Shown here one piece after another: positions 20,765 to 32,065 of a DNA stretch of 64,000 nt. This stretch comes from Prorocentrum cordatum (lineage: Eukaryota > Sar > Dinophyceae > Prorocentrales > Prorocentraceae). The translations under genes were made by a program, and so were the position numbers. Below the pieces are notes generated by a model. It did no database searches. It saw nothing but the letters and a program-made list of their open reading frames with translations, and was not told the DNA's origin. Each line of letters begins with the position of its first letter. Position 1 is the first letter of the stretch. The stretch covers positions 79,932 through 143,931 of the forward strand of contig CAUYUJ010015012.1 of assembly GCA_963575745.1 (NCBI GenBank), read 5' to 3'.

Positions 20765-20932
20765 TCGGGGGTTGCTCAAGGTGCCCCTGGCTCAAGGTGC
20801 CCCCAGCTTTTCGCTCGACTTTGGAGCTCCTGGGGCCCCCTGGACCTCGTGAGGGGTGCTCTGGAGGCCGTAGTGGCCCCCTTGAAAATCCTGGGGGCAC
20901 CTTGGGCCAGGGGCACCTCTAGCAACACCCGA
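20765..20932. mobile_element. 168 bp MITE-like element, ~41 bp terminal inverted repeats
   Basis: The left end TCGGGGGTTGCTCAAGG runs on through TGCCCCTGGCTCAAGG to GTGCCCCCAG. The right end is its reverse complement with about four mismatches, finishing AGCAACACCCGA. Exact 5 bp direct repeats ACACT flank it (20760-20764 and 20933-20937). The interior matches the degraded copy at 2190-2360. Non-coding, superfamily unassigned. Confidence 0.85.
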
Positions 20933-20937
20933 ACACT

Positions 20938-22500
20938 GGAAGCGCGGGCGCTCACGCGCAACCTTGCGCGGGCAGCCTGCGCGCGATTGCCAGCACGGAC
21001 GACCCCGCTCGTCTGCGTCGGCCACGCTGGCGCCGTCTTCTGTTCCTGGCCGTCCGCTGGTCGCCGCCGACGCCCGCCGCGCGGAGCCCAGGCCACCGAG
21101 CCTGGGGAAACCAGAAGATGCCAATACAGTCGGGGCGTTGACCTAAGCAACCCCAAATAAGAAACGAGGCCCCTTTTTCCCATAAGTCAAACTTCGATTT
21201 CCCATCGAAAACATAAGGGAAACCTGAGGCAAGCTGTGAAACAATCAAGGAGCACCGAGCCCCTCCCCAGCGAAAACTTCTTCAGCGCCCCGACTGTACC
21301 GGTACTCCCCAGACCTCCTGGGGTGCGCACTGTTCTTCGAGGCGAGTCCAGCCCTGGCGACGAGGGCCTCCCCGGAGGCCCAAAACGGCGAGAACGAAGG
21401 AGGGTTGGAGGCATCTGTGTTTCCCCCCCCTCAGCGCCGGTCGATCTCGCCGGAGAAGTCGGTCCTCCGGAAGTTGGGCACGCTGACCTTCAGCCTCGGG
21501 CCCACCTTCTGGCACGCCCGACAAAGATACGGGAAAGAAGGGTCGTCAAGATCTGGCAGCAGACGCTGTTCGGCAGGCGACGTCTTGTCTCACATGGACG
21601 ACGTCCGCGGCGACGACGGCAGCGATTCCTCTTCAAAGTGGGCACGGGCTGTGCCAGGGTTCTGACGCAGCGGAAGAAATACAGCATCGTGAGAGATCAC
21701 GGCCAGAACCCCGAACCTCATACTTCTGCGCCATTTTTCAAGACGGATCGATGTGTGAGGATCCTGGAACCCGAAACCGCGCGAAAACACCCTGCATGGA
21801 AAAATTGTGACGCCAGGACATCAGGGGCTGTGGGTTTTCGTCCCCGTGTTAACCGCTTGGGGCACTGAAGCCCACTTATGAAGTGGGCTAGGCCAGAATA
21901 TAACCCACCATGGCATCCACTGATAGCCCCCCTATCCCCTTATATAACAACCCCGCGCCGATCCCAGCATCCCCGTCCGAAGTGGCTTTCGGGCCATAAC
22001 TCGGGCCTCCGGCGGCCGTTCGGGAGTACCCCGCCACCCTCAGCAACCCTCGGCGCCGTGCAACTCACTGCTGGAGAGCCCCCCGAAGCTGGAGAGCCGC
22101 CGACATCCGACGAGAACGCCCGAAAACCTCGAACCTCGAGCCCCGAACCTCGCACCACTTCCGATCGCGCCACGCCTTGGGCTGGGACATCGCATGCGGC
22201 GGCGGCTCCCCGGCCCGCTGCAGGGCCGCGGCCCCGTGGCGCGGCCAGCCGGCCGCCCGGCCCGCGCCCCGCCGCCCCAGCGAATGGCGCGGGTTTCGGG
22301 CGGGGCGGTGGGGACCCTCGAGCCAAGAAGGCAAGCGCTGCACGAAGAGCAAGGCGAACACGCTGCATGGCGTGATGCGGCCACCTCGAGGTCGCTGAGA
22401 TCCTGGAGGCCCAGCTCTTCGCGGAGGCACCGCGCTGCATCGCGCATCGTCGCGCTACGCAACCGAAGTGCAGGGGAACCAACAATGATATGAGCATAAA
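20938..22500. other. No gene seen; one perfect small hairpin
   Basis: GC-rich sequence with overlapping open frames on both strands (for example 21236-21868 +, 21878-22375 +, 22040-22834 -); none shows a domain, and codons are drawn from generic GC-rich sequence. At 21869-21889 AGCCCACTT-ATG-AAGTGGGCT forms a perfect 9 bp hairpin. Confidence 0.4.
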
Positions 22501-24110
22501 ACATCAAAAAGGTCCGCTCGGAGTTCTCGGGCCGGCACCGGCGCGCGGAGCGCGCCAGGGTCGGTGCTGGTCCCCGACAAAAGGGCTCGGCGGCAGCTCG
22601 GGGGAGCCTCCCATGGGGCGCACAGGGGAAATACTGGTCTGATGCGTCATCCTCGGAAGCGTGCGCCCGACCCGGACATATAAGTACAACCGGTTGGCAG
22701 CACACCGTTTCCAGAGCGGGGCCGCCAGAACGCGTCCGCCACCGAAGGTGTACTATCAGGGTTCTCGGCGCGAGCGTCTCCACGTTGAGGGCGGTACACA
22801 CATCACATGAACAGTGTGTGAACAATTGCCACAAATGCGGGGGGGGGGGTAATCATAGTGATTCCCAGCGCTGTAGCGCACACATACTTCACAAAAAGGA
22901 AGCGGGGCAAGCAAGACCGCCAGGGACGTCCACGCGACCGCCCTGACGCCCCGCCTTCAAAAGCAGAGTCCTGCGCACCCCTTTTGTCGGCGTCCGGCCA
23001 CGCGTCCCACGCCCTGCGACCCTGGCGCGGCTGAAGAATGTGCTGAAGGACCACCCCCTGCGCATCCTCCCTGGGACGCGCAAGTGCTACACCTGACACA
23101 CCCTGCGACCTGGAGTGTATCGAAACCGCGCTCGCGGACCGCTCCATGCACACCTTCGATGGGGTTGACAAAACACCGCGCCAGCCTTGTCTTGTCACCC
23201 TGGCGTGGACATAGACCTCACACTCTCATTGGTGCGTGTGTTTGTTTATTTATTTATATGTATATATGTGTATATATACACATATATATATATATATATG
23301 TGAGAGAGAGAGAGTGCGTGTACTAGAACAATCGCACGCGCTTCGCGCGCGCTCAGGTTCTAGCCCATGCCGGGGGGGCGCTGGCTGATCTTGGTCATCG
23401 CTATCAACCACGGGCGCGTGACATAGTCGTAGGCATCCTCACCCACACCCTGGTTCAATACCTAATCCTCATACTTCTCACGTTCATACTCTCAATGTGT
23501 ACAAAAGCCATCCTGATCATACGCACGATCAACATTATCCACAACACCATGAAAAGCATCCTTGGCGAAGTATTGCTAGCCATGGCGGTACGTCAAGCTC
23601 GCGCATCATCATGATCGTCATCATCATCATCCTCGTCCTCGCCTGGCTCATCACCACCAGTCCCCGAGCCTGCCCGCGTTTTGAAACTGTCGCTTAACGT
23701 GTCGCGGCGGCGACCCCTGCGACACGCCATGCCCTGCAAACGGATAGAATGTCACTCCGCTTCGCTGGGCTGGCGGGCTGGAAAATGCTCGGGGGGCGAC
23801 GAAGAGCACCATCGGGATGGTGCGCCCCTGGATTTCGTGACGAGTGTGCGGTTTTTCCCAGCGGTCCGTGGAGGGCCTCTGCAAAAGCATGTAGGGGGGC
23901 GACTTAGGGGATCTCTTTGAGCCTCTGGGGGGGGGGGCCTCGTCGGGGTACAGGAAGCATTTAAGAAACCCCCCGGCGATATCTTAGCACCGCATTTTTA
24001 TTCGATATTCCGAGGGGCCGAAATAACCGCACGATAGGTTTAGCACCCGGACACACAACAAATTCGCGGAGGCCTGGCCCCTGGAGAAATTCGAGCGGGA
24101 TGAAAGACTC
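22501..24110. other. No gene seen; TA/GA microsatellite at 23240-23315
   Basis: An AT-rich dyad (TATATATGTGTATATATACA and (TA)n) followed by (GA)n lies at about 23240-23315. A compact hairpin (GGCACCGGCGCGC/GCGCGCCAGGGTCGGTGC) is near 22529-22562. A CATCATCATCATCCTCGTCC run at 23607-23640 is simple sequence. No gene is supported. Confidence 0.4.
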
Positions 24111-24122
24111 AGGATGTCGCTT

Positions 24123-24480
24123 GCTGGAGGAGGAGGAGGAGGAGGATGAGGAGGAGGAGGAGGAGGGCTCCTGGTGCCAGGTAACGCTTCCAGGGTGCGG
24201 AAGGGTTATCGATTTGCCGGAAGGGGGGGGGGGGTTCTTAAATGCTTTCGTCGCCTCTTGGAGCCTCTGGGGGACCTCTTCGGAACGCCCCTGGGACTCC
24301 ACGAGTTTCTGCGGGGCCGCTGGAAGCCGGCAGGGCGAGATGCGCAGCGGCGAAAATGCCCCCGCGGCAGCCAAGGGGAGGAAACGGAAGAGAAGCAGCA
24401 GGGGGAGAGGAGGAGGCGGAGGGCAGGGAGGAGAACGAGGAGGAGGAGGAGGAGGAGGAGGAGGAAGTTCGTGGGCGGAG
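24123..24480 (+). repeat. Purine-rich GGA tracts
   Basis: GGAGGAGGAGG at 24126-24170, then AGGAGGCGGAGGG and GAGGAGGAGGAGG at 24405-24480; between them is ordinary sequence. Confidence 0.85.
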
Positions 24481-24499
24481 GAGATGAAAATGGAGGAGT

Positions 24500-25145
24500 C
24501 GCGGGGCAGTCCATCACGAAAAATTCACCATGGTTCCCCCCTGCCAACCGCGGCGGCGGCAGCAGCCACAACCGCGGCCGCGGCCGCAGCTGGGAGAGAA
24601 GAACCACCGCGAAAAACTCACGATAGCTCCCCACACCCAGCCGCGACCGCAGCCAAGGCTGCGCAAACAGACACAGCCGCAGCTGGGAGAGAAACCACCG
24701 CGGAAAATTCGAGATAGTTCCCCGCACCCGCGGCTGCGGCTGCAGCCACAACCGCAGCCGCGGCAACGGCTGGCAGAAGAAAAACCATCGCGAAAAAATA
24801 TCGATAATTTCCCCCCCCCAACCGCGGCCGCAGCCGTGGCCGCCGGCCGCGGCTGGGAGGAGACAACCACCGCGAAAAATTCGCGATAATTTCCCCGCCC
24901 CTCAGTCGCGGCCGCGGCCGCGGTCGCGGCTGCGGCTGCGGCCGCAGCTGGAAAGGGCAAATCACCGCGAAAATTCGCGATTGCGCCCCCCTCCCAGCCG
25001 CAGCCACGGCCGCGGCTGGGAAAGGAAAATCCACAACGATAAATTCGCGATATTCTCCCCCTCGGCTGCAGCCACAACCGCTGCCGCGGCCGCTGCTGGG
25101 AGAAGAAACGAACGCGAAAAATTCGCGATTGTTTCCCACTTCCGG
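24500..25145 (+). repeat. ~85-95 bp tandem repeat alternating AT dyad and GC block
   Basis: The phrase CGCGAAAAATTCGCGATA (or a variant) occurs at about 24517, 24609, 24700, 24789, 24872, 24967, 25038 and 25110. Each is followed by a C-run and then by an alternating GCGGCCGCGGCCGCAGC block and CTGGGAGGA. The CGCGAA...TTCGCG part is itself a dyad with a short A/T centre. Frames stay open on both strands through the array. Confidence 0.9.
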
Positions 25146-25325
25146 CCAGGACCGCAGCCTAGCTCCCCAGCGCGCCAGAATTACTCTCTAGCTTCGACGC
25201 TTCGCTCTTAGGGAAGCTCTACGAGTCATGTTTCGATAGTACAGCTACACCTAGAAAGCTGACCTGCTCTCAGAATGAAACTCCCATACTGTCACAGGGA
25301 ATGAAAATCTGCGCTCCCGAAATCT
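25146..25325. repeat. First module C end of the mosaic
   Basis: AGCTCCCCAGCGCGCCAGAA, TTCGACGCTTCGCTCTTAGG and GAAGCTCTACGAGTCA (25165-25230) match the module C tail found at 27165-27215, 32765-32825 and 37200-37270. This marks the start of the 25-59 kb mosaic. Confidence 0.75.
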
Positions 25326-25385
25326 TTAAATTGGGAGCCGGCGGTAAACCGCCAACCTTGATTACCGCCGGGAACTCGTAGAGCT

Positions 25386-25755
25386 TCCTCGAACTACATG
25401 AATGGAATGCGGGCGCGGCAATCTCGCATTTCGCGCGCGCGAGGGCGCGGTGTCATGGAGGAGGACGTGGAAGAGAAGAAGGAGCGGTAAGGAGAAGGAG
25501 ATGCAGGAGGCTGAGGAAGAGAAGGAGGAGGAAGAGGAGGAGGAGCAGGCGGACGAGAAGGAGGGGGAGGAGGAAGAGGAGGATGACGAGCAGGAGGGGG
25601 GAGGGTAGAGGGGGAGACGAGGGACGATGATGATGATGATGATGAGAAAAATGAGGAGAAAGAGGAAAGAAGGAGCCGGAGGAAAAAGAGGAGAAGGATC
25701 AGATGGAGGAGGAAGAGGAGGAGCAGAAGGAGAAGATGGAAGAGGACGAGGAGCA
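25386..25755. repeat. Repeat R copy 1: unique head plus purine/acidic tail
   Basis: The head CTACATGAATGGAATGCGGG, CGCGGCAATCTCGC and GCGCGAGGGCGCGG ends in TCATGGAGGAGGACGTGG and passes into a GGAGAAGGAGGAGGA-type tail. Two more copies are at 27815-28190 and 31872-32065. The acidic frames in the tails are not convincing genes. Confidence 0.8.
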
Positions 25756-25759
25756 GGAG

Positions 25760-26935
25760 TACGCATAGTTGTTTTGGTTCCAGCTCTGGTAGCAGACCGA
25801 TTTCAAACATGTAGATACTTGCAACTAGCGCTCCTGATGATCTTCGTCCAGTTGCGTGCCGAACAGCTCTGATCTCATCTGCAGCTCGAGCTACATCAAG
25901 AAAGGCGTCGTCATCTCTAGAAACTCTTTGTTTGGTTCCAACTCTGGAAGCAGACCGAAGTCGGACATCTAGATACTTGAGACTAGCGCTTCTGGTGATT
26001 GCATTTCGATTGCTGTGCCAAACAGCTCTGTAGCTCATCTGCTGCTCGAGTTGTCTCAAGGAAGTCATCATCTGTTGAAAAATTAGCAGAGTACGAAAAG
26101 TTTTTCGCACCCAGCTCTGGTAGCAGACCGAGTTCGGGCATCTAGATGCTGGAGACTAGAAGTCTGATGATTTCCTTCCGATTGCTGTGCCAAACAGCTC
26201 TGTAGCTCATCTGCAGTTCGAAATACATCAAGAAACTCATCGTACTCTCTTAAAAATAACAGAGTACGAATAGTTTGTCGGACCCAGCTCTGGGCGCAGA
26301 CCGAGTTCCGGCATCTAGATACTTGATACTAGCGCGTCTGATGATTGCCTTCGATCGATGTGCCAAACAGCTCAGTAGCTCTTGTGCTGCTCGAGCTGCC
26401 TCAAGACAGTCAGCCTCGTCTCTTAAACAATTAGCAGGGTACGCATAGTTTTTCGCACACAGCTCTGGTAGCAGACCGAGTTCGGGCATCTAGATGACTC
26501 GAGACTAGCGCGCCTGATGATTTCCTTCCGATTGCTGCGCCAAACAGCTCTGTAGCTCATCTGCAGCCCGAGTTACATCAAGAAACTCAACGTAATTTCG
26601 TAAAAAAAACAGAACACGGATAGTTGTTCGGACCCAGTTCTGCGGGCAGACCGAGTTCGGGCATCTAGATACTTGATACGAGCGCGTCCGATGATTGTCT
26701 TCGAGCGCTGTGCCAAACAGCTCAATGACTCCTCTGCGGCTCGAGCTACATCCAGAAACACATCATCATCTCTAAAACATAATCAGAGCACGATAAGTTG
26801 TTCGGACACAGCTCTGGTAGCAGACCGAACTTGGGCATCTAGATATTGGGGACTAGCGCTTCTGAGGATTGCCTTTCGGTTGCTGTTCCGAACATCTCTG
26901 CAGCTCATCCGCAGCCCCAGTTAAGTTCAGAAAAC
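25760..26935. repeat. ~175 bp satellite, form A, about 7 units
   Basis: The phrase CTCTGGTAGCAGACCGAGTT recurs at about 25783, 25946, 26118, 26293, 26465, 26640 and 26815 (spacings 163-175 bp). Each unit carries TAGATACTTGAGACTAGCGC, GATTGCTGTGCCAAACAGC and CTCATCTGCAGCTCGAG. Further form A units are at 28195-28885 and 32070-32600. Shared AGCAGACCGAGTTC and CTGATGAT phrases link it to form B of 35-50 kb. Confidence 0.9.
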
Positions 26936-27814
26936 CGACAAAACCTGTCAAGATGAGACTAAACAGCCGATCCCGCCTGAGTGCTTTCTGACAGTAATAT
27001 GTACCCGATCGACCTGAGATCAAGATCGCGAGCGGGAAAAAGACTCAAGATGGGGGGGAAACAGTAGAGCTCAAACGACCGTCGAAATTTCGAGAAAATG
27101 ATTTTTCATATATCAGCGAAAGACAAAACTTCGCTCGAGATTTGTTTTGCCAACTAGCCCCCCGGCGCGGCGGAATAACTAATTAGCTTCGCCGCTTCGC
27201 TCTTAGGGAAGCTCTACGAGTCAATTTAAGAAAACCAAGTCGAAGTCGTCACTTTGTCCGTTCTCGTTGAGGATATGTCTGTTCGTCTTTACGGAAAGTC
27301 AGTTACACAAATACTTTTTGAATCGTATAGCAGCTAGAGACCCGATAATTTCCAAGCGAACGAGACAGGAACTACTTCAACTGCATATAAACACAATTCC
27401 CACACGAATCGCCACATTTCGCTAATTTCTGGAAAGTCTTGGATGTCTTGAAGCACTTCCATTTTCGATGTCGGCCCCTGAAAGTGAATCAATAGAAACG
27501 CTGCAGCTACAGCCCAGAGACTTTCACCAGCAAACGCAGCGTGGTCCAATGCTAGGTGGAAAGATATCTTCGATTCCGAACGCAATGTGGACTTTCGACA
27601 AAACTTACAAAACCGTGGAACTCAGCTTCTCATACCAACGTAGCGGCGTTACCCTACACACTTTGATAGTAATACTGCAGCTCCGGACGGCCAGCAAGAG
27701 GAGCTACCAGAGCGCTGCGTAGACGCTTCACGACGAAACCTCCGGACTCGCGCGCTGGGCAGGAATAGGAAAAGGCCTCTCGAGACACGCTGCGAGCCGC
27801 CGGGGACTCGTAGA
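26936..27814. repeat. Module C copy plus unassigned mosaic sequence
   Basis: 26965-27215 is module C (GATCCCGCCTGAGTGCTTTC, GACCTGAGATCAAGATCGCG, TCGAAATTTCGAGAA, GGAAGCTCTACGAGTCA). 27216-27780 is A/T-richer, with no gene recognised. 27785-27812 holds only the right arm of a hairpin (GCCGCCGGGGACTCGTAGAG). Confidence 0.6.
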
Positions 27815-28190
27815 GCTTCCTCGATATACATGAACGGATTGCGGGCGCGGCAATCTCGCGTTCCGTGCGCGCGAGGGCGCGGTTTCATGGAGGACTGGAG
27901 GAGAAGAAGGAGTGAGATGGAAGGAAAAGGAGGAGGCTGAGAAAGCGAAGGAGGAGGAGGAGGAGAAGGAGCAGGCGGAGGAGAAGGAGGGGGAGGACGA
28001 AGAGGAGGACGACGAGCAGGAGGGGGAAGGGCGGAAGGGAAGAAGAGGGACGACGCTGACGATGAAGAGGAGGAAGATGGGAAGAAGGAAGAAGCGAAGG
28101 AGCAGAAGGAGAAAGAGGAGAAGGAGCAGATGAAAAAGGAACACGAGAGTGAGAAGGAGGGGAAGGAGGAGGACGAGGAACAGAAGCACG
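27815..28190. repeat. Repeat R copy 2
   Basis: TACATGAACGGATTGCGGGC, CGCGGCAATCTCGC, TTTCATGGAGGACTGG, then a purine-rich tail of GAGGAGGAGAAGGAG type; same order as 25386-25755. Confidence 0.8.
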
Positions 28191-28194
28191 CATA

Positions 28195-28884
28195 GTTTTT
28201 TGTTTCCAGCTCTGGTAGCAGACCGATTTCAAACATGCAGGTACCTGCAACGAGCGCTCCTGATGGTATTCGTCCAACTGCTGTGCCGAACAGCTCTAAT
28301 ATCATCTGCAGCTCGAGCTACCTAAAGCAAAGCCGTCGTCATCTCTGAAACAATGAATAGAATACGAATAGTTTCTTGGTTCCAACTCTGGAAGCAGACC
28401 GAGTTCGGACATCTAGATACTTGAGACTATCGCTTCTGATGATTTCCTCTCGGTTGCTGTGCCAAACAGCTCTGTAGCTCATCTGCAGCCGGAGTAACCC
28501 AAGAAGATCATCATCATCTCTGGGAAAAAACTATCCGAATACGAACAACGTTTCGGACCCAGCTCTGGTTGCAGACCGAGTTCGGGTAGCGATTATGATA
28601 ATGTTCTTTCGATTGCTGTGCCAAACAGCTCTCTGTAGTTCATCTGCTCGAATTATCAAGAGACTCATAATCACCCCAAGCAAATCAGCAGAGCACAGAT
28701 AGTTTTTCCAGACCCAGCTCTTGAGACTAGCGCTTCTAACGATTTCCTTCCGATTGCTGTGCCAAGCAGCTCTGCGGCTCATCTGCAGCTCGAGATAGCT
28801 CAAGAAACTGATCCTCATCTCTTTTAGAATGAACAGAATACGAATAGTTTCTGCGTCCTAGCTCTGGTAGCAGACCGAGTTCAG
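28195..28884. repeat. ~175 bp satellite, form A, second block
   Basis: About four units, with GGTAGCAGACCGATTTC at 28214, GGAAGCAGACCGAGTTCGG at 28390, GGTTGCAGACCGAGTTCGGG at 28566 and GGTAGCAGACCGAGTTC at 28865; some units are truncated. Confidence 0.85.
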
Positions 28885-31830
28885 CCATACCTCGTAGAGC
28901 TCTTCGGCATCGATGAGCCAAAAGAATTCCAGCGCGGGGTGGAGCTAGTTGGCCCACCCGGCCCGGGGGGACAATGTGGGAACTTTGCGTCGGTTGGGCG
29001 AACATTGCGAGAGATTTGACAATTCGTTTTGAGAACCGGTATTTGTCCCACTTGGACTGGGTTATGTCGCGTCTGTCAGTGAAATTATCAGGTCCGTGGC
29101 TGCAGTATTACTATTAAAACACTTGGCGAAACCGTCGAGTAAAACCCTAAAGATACATGTTACGAGTTTTCAAACTGACATTCGAGAACGCTATCTCCTC
29201 GTCATCTGGGCGGTGATTGACGTGTTCAGAGCTCTACGAGGGTCCCGACGGTAACCTGGTTGACGGTTCACCGCCGGCTCCCAGTCTAGATACTTGAGAC
29301 TGACGCGCCTGGTGATTATAGATAGATTAGGTGTGCCTGTCAGCTCTGTAGCTCTCCTTCAGCTCGAGTACCTCGTAGAGCTCTTCGGAATCGATGGGCT
29401 AGAGCAATCCCGGCGCGCGGTGGAGCTAGTTGGCCCACCCGGCCCGGGCGGACAATGTGGGAGATTTGGGTCGTGTGGGCGAACATTGCGAGAGATTTGA
29501 CAATTCGTTTTGAGAACCAGTATTTTTCGCACCTGTAGTGGGTTATGCCGCTCAGGTCCGTAGCTGCAGTACTACTATCGAAACACTTGGCGAAACCGAT
29601 CTCGCATGAAACCCGAAAAATACACGCTGCAAGTTTTTCAGCTGAGTGTCGAGAAAGTTTTCTCCTGGCCGGGAGCCAGCGGTAATCCGTCAACCAGGTT
29701 ACCGCCGGGACCCTCGTAGATCTCTCAAAACGCGAATAAGACGGGAAAGCTTGGAAACTGGCAAAAGATTATGGATCTTACACGAAGTCGGATCCGCCAA
29801 GTGTCCTGATAGTAATTCTGCAGCTACCGACCTGAGTATTTGACAGGCAGACGCGGCATAAACCATTACAGGCGTGGAAAATACCAGTTCTCTAAACGAA
29901 TCTCAAATCTCTCGAAATCTTTTTTTGATCCGCCTGGGCCGGGTGGGCCAACTAGCCGCACCCCGCTCCGGGATTCCTCTAGCTCATCGATGCCGGAGAG
30001 CTCTAGGAGGCACTGGGAGCCGGCGGTAAACCGTCAACCCGGTTACCGCGGGGACCCTCGTAGAGCTCTCAACACGCGAATAAGCGCCAAGATTACGGAG
30101 GGAAAGATTCCGCGAAACTCAGCTTAAAAAATTGCAAAGTATTTTTGACGTTTTATACATGACTCGCTGTGCCAAGTGTTCCGATACAAATACTGCAGCT
30201 ACGGACCTGAAAATTTACGAGGCTGACGCACCGTAACGCACTACAGGTGCGAAGAATACCGGTTCTCAAAAAAGGTTGTCAAATCCCTCACAACGTTTGC
30301 CCAACCGACCCAGCTGGGAGCCGGCGGTAAAACATCATCCAGGTTCCCGCCGGGACCCTCGTAGAGCTCTTGACACGCCAAGTACGCTGAGAACACGACG
30401 AGAAAGCTTACGTCAGTATCAGGTGGAAACTTGAGAAACGAACTTTCTCGGTGACAAGGAATTTCTTACGCCGGGTAAAAGAACAGCTACAGGCGCGAGA
30501 ACCAAAGATCCTGACGCGCCATTAGCCGATACTGCTGCAGACAGAGCAAGAGCTATGTAGTTTGCTTGTGTCTTGAGTGAACCTTAGAAAACCAGTATGA
30601 TTCGGAAAAAATGTGTCTCGACGGCCAACGGTCCCGTCTAATTTTCCAGAGCTCTCCTGCAGCTACAGTCCTGAAACTTTCACCACTGAATGCGCCATAG
30701 TTCACTACAGGATCAAAATCAACTTTTTCGAAACGAGCTGTACAATCTCGCAAAGTATTCGCCCAACTAACCGAAGGTTCCCACATTGTCGGCCCGGCTA
30801 GCTCCGCCCCGCGCCGGAAATCCTCTAGCTCATCGATGCCGAAGAGCTCTACGAGGTAAGTTCCCACATTGTCTGCCCGGGCCGGGTGGGCCAGCTAGCT
30901 TCACCCCGCGCCAGAATTCCTCTAGCTCATCGATGTCAGGGAGCTCTAAGAGGTTAAAATATGAACTTCTTCGCGTGTTAAGAGCTCTACGAGAGCCCAG
31001 CAGTAACCTGGTTGACCGTTCACCGCCGTCTGCCAGTTAAGTTTAGAGCACCCACAGCACCTGTCAAGAGTGCTTTTTCACAGTACAATGCACCCGATCG
31101 ACCCGAGATACACATGGCGAGCGGAAAAAAGATCGAATACGGGGAGGGAATATTAGAGCTCGAACCAATGTTCATATTACCAAAAGACATGGCAAAATCA
31201 GCTTCAAAATTCACAAAATCTATGTGTTTTTCTTTTACGTCGTCGGTTCCTCCACGTCTTTTGACAGTTATATTGCAGCTACAGACCTGATAATTTCACA
31301 AGCAGACGCGGCATAACCCAATAGACGTTACAAAAGTAGTGGCTCTCAAAACGAATGTTCAAATCTCCCATAATCTTCCAAAAACAGACCCAAAACTGGC
31401 GCCGGCGGTGAACCGTCAACCTGGTCACCGCCGGGAACCTCGTAGAGCTCCTTCCACGCGTAAAGTGCTCAGAGTCGAAAGAGAGAGCTTCAGGAGGCAT
31501 TTGTCGAAAAATTGAGCATTCATCTTTTTCATGTCGAGATGAAGTTGGATCCTCCAAGTGTTTTGATAGTAAATATGCGCCTACAGAGCTCATATTAAGA
31601 CGCAGAGGCCCTGATAGTCGTTTACAGGTGCGAAAAATCTGCTTTCTCAAAATAAATGGTCAAATATCTCTCAAATCTAGGCAAAACCTACCAAAAGTTA
31701 ACACTTTGTCCTTTCTGGCCGGGTCGGGCAACTAGCTCCACCCCGCGCCGGAATTCCTCTAGCTCATCGATGCCGAAGAGCTCTACGAGGCATTCCCACA
31801 TCGTCCGCCTGGGCCGGGCGGGCCAACCTG
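28885..31830. repeat. Mosaic block: module A copies, hairpins and spacers
   Basis: Module A (CTCGTAGAGCTCTTCGGCAT, CGATGAGCTAGAGGAATTCC, GGCGCGGGGTGGAGCTAG, TTGGCCCACCCGGCCCGGG, GGACAATGTGGGAAC) is at 28888-29010 and 29366-29510, and inverted at 29930-30015, 30765-30860, 30862-30957 and 31705-31795. Hairpins lie between them. The spacers share a frequent TTCTCAAAACGAAT and CTACAGGTGCGAAAAATACC vocabulary. No gene seen. Confidence 0.8.
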
Positions 31831-31871
31831 GAGCCGGCGGCAAACCGTCACCCTTGGTTAGCGCCGGAAGC

Positions 31872-32065
31872 TCGTAGATGGAATGGGAGCGCAGCAATCT
31901 CGCATTCCGCGCGCGCAAGGGCGCAGATTCATGGAGGACGACGTGGAGGAGAAAGAGGAGTGAGGAGGAGAAGGAGATGGAGCAGGCTGAGGCCGAGAAG
32001 GAGGAGCAGGAGCAGGAGCAGGCGGGGGGGGACGGAGGAGAAGACAGGGGGCGAGGAGCAGGAGT
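31872..32065. repeat. Repeat R copy 3 (shortened)
   Basis: CAGCAATCTCGCATTCCGCG, AAGGGCGCAGATTCATGG, AGGACGACGTGGAGGAG, then a brief purine tail. Confidence 0.75.

Noticed and set aside
22040-22834. 264-residue minus-strand frame
   Set aside because: GC-rich with an overlapping + frame of similar length and no motif; not distinguishable from chance.
24100-25139. Several 100-200 residue frames through the 24.5-25.1 kb array
   Set aside because: Both strands are open with mirrored Ala/Gly/Arg-rich repeats, as expected from the GC-block repeat.
25362-26110. Ser/Pro-rich minus-strand frames of 134-238 residues
   Set aside because: They translate the purine tail of repeat R on the opposite strand plus satellite; the homologous repeat copies break the frames.
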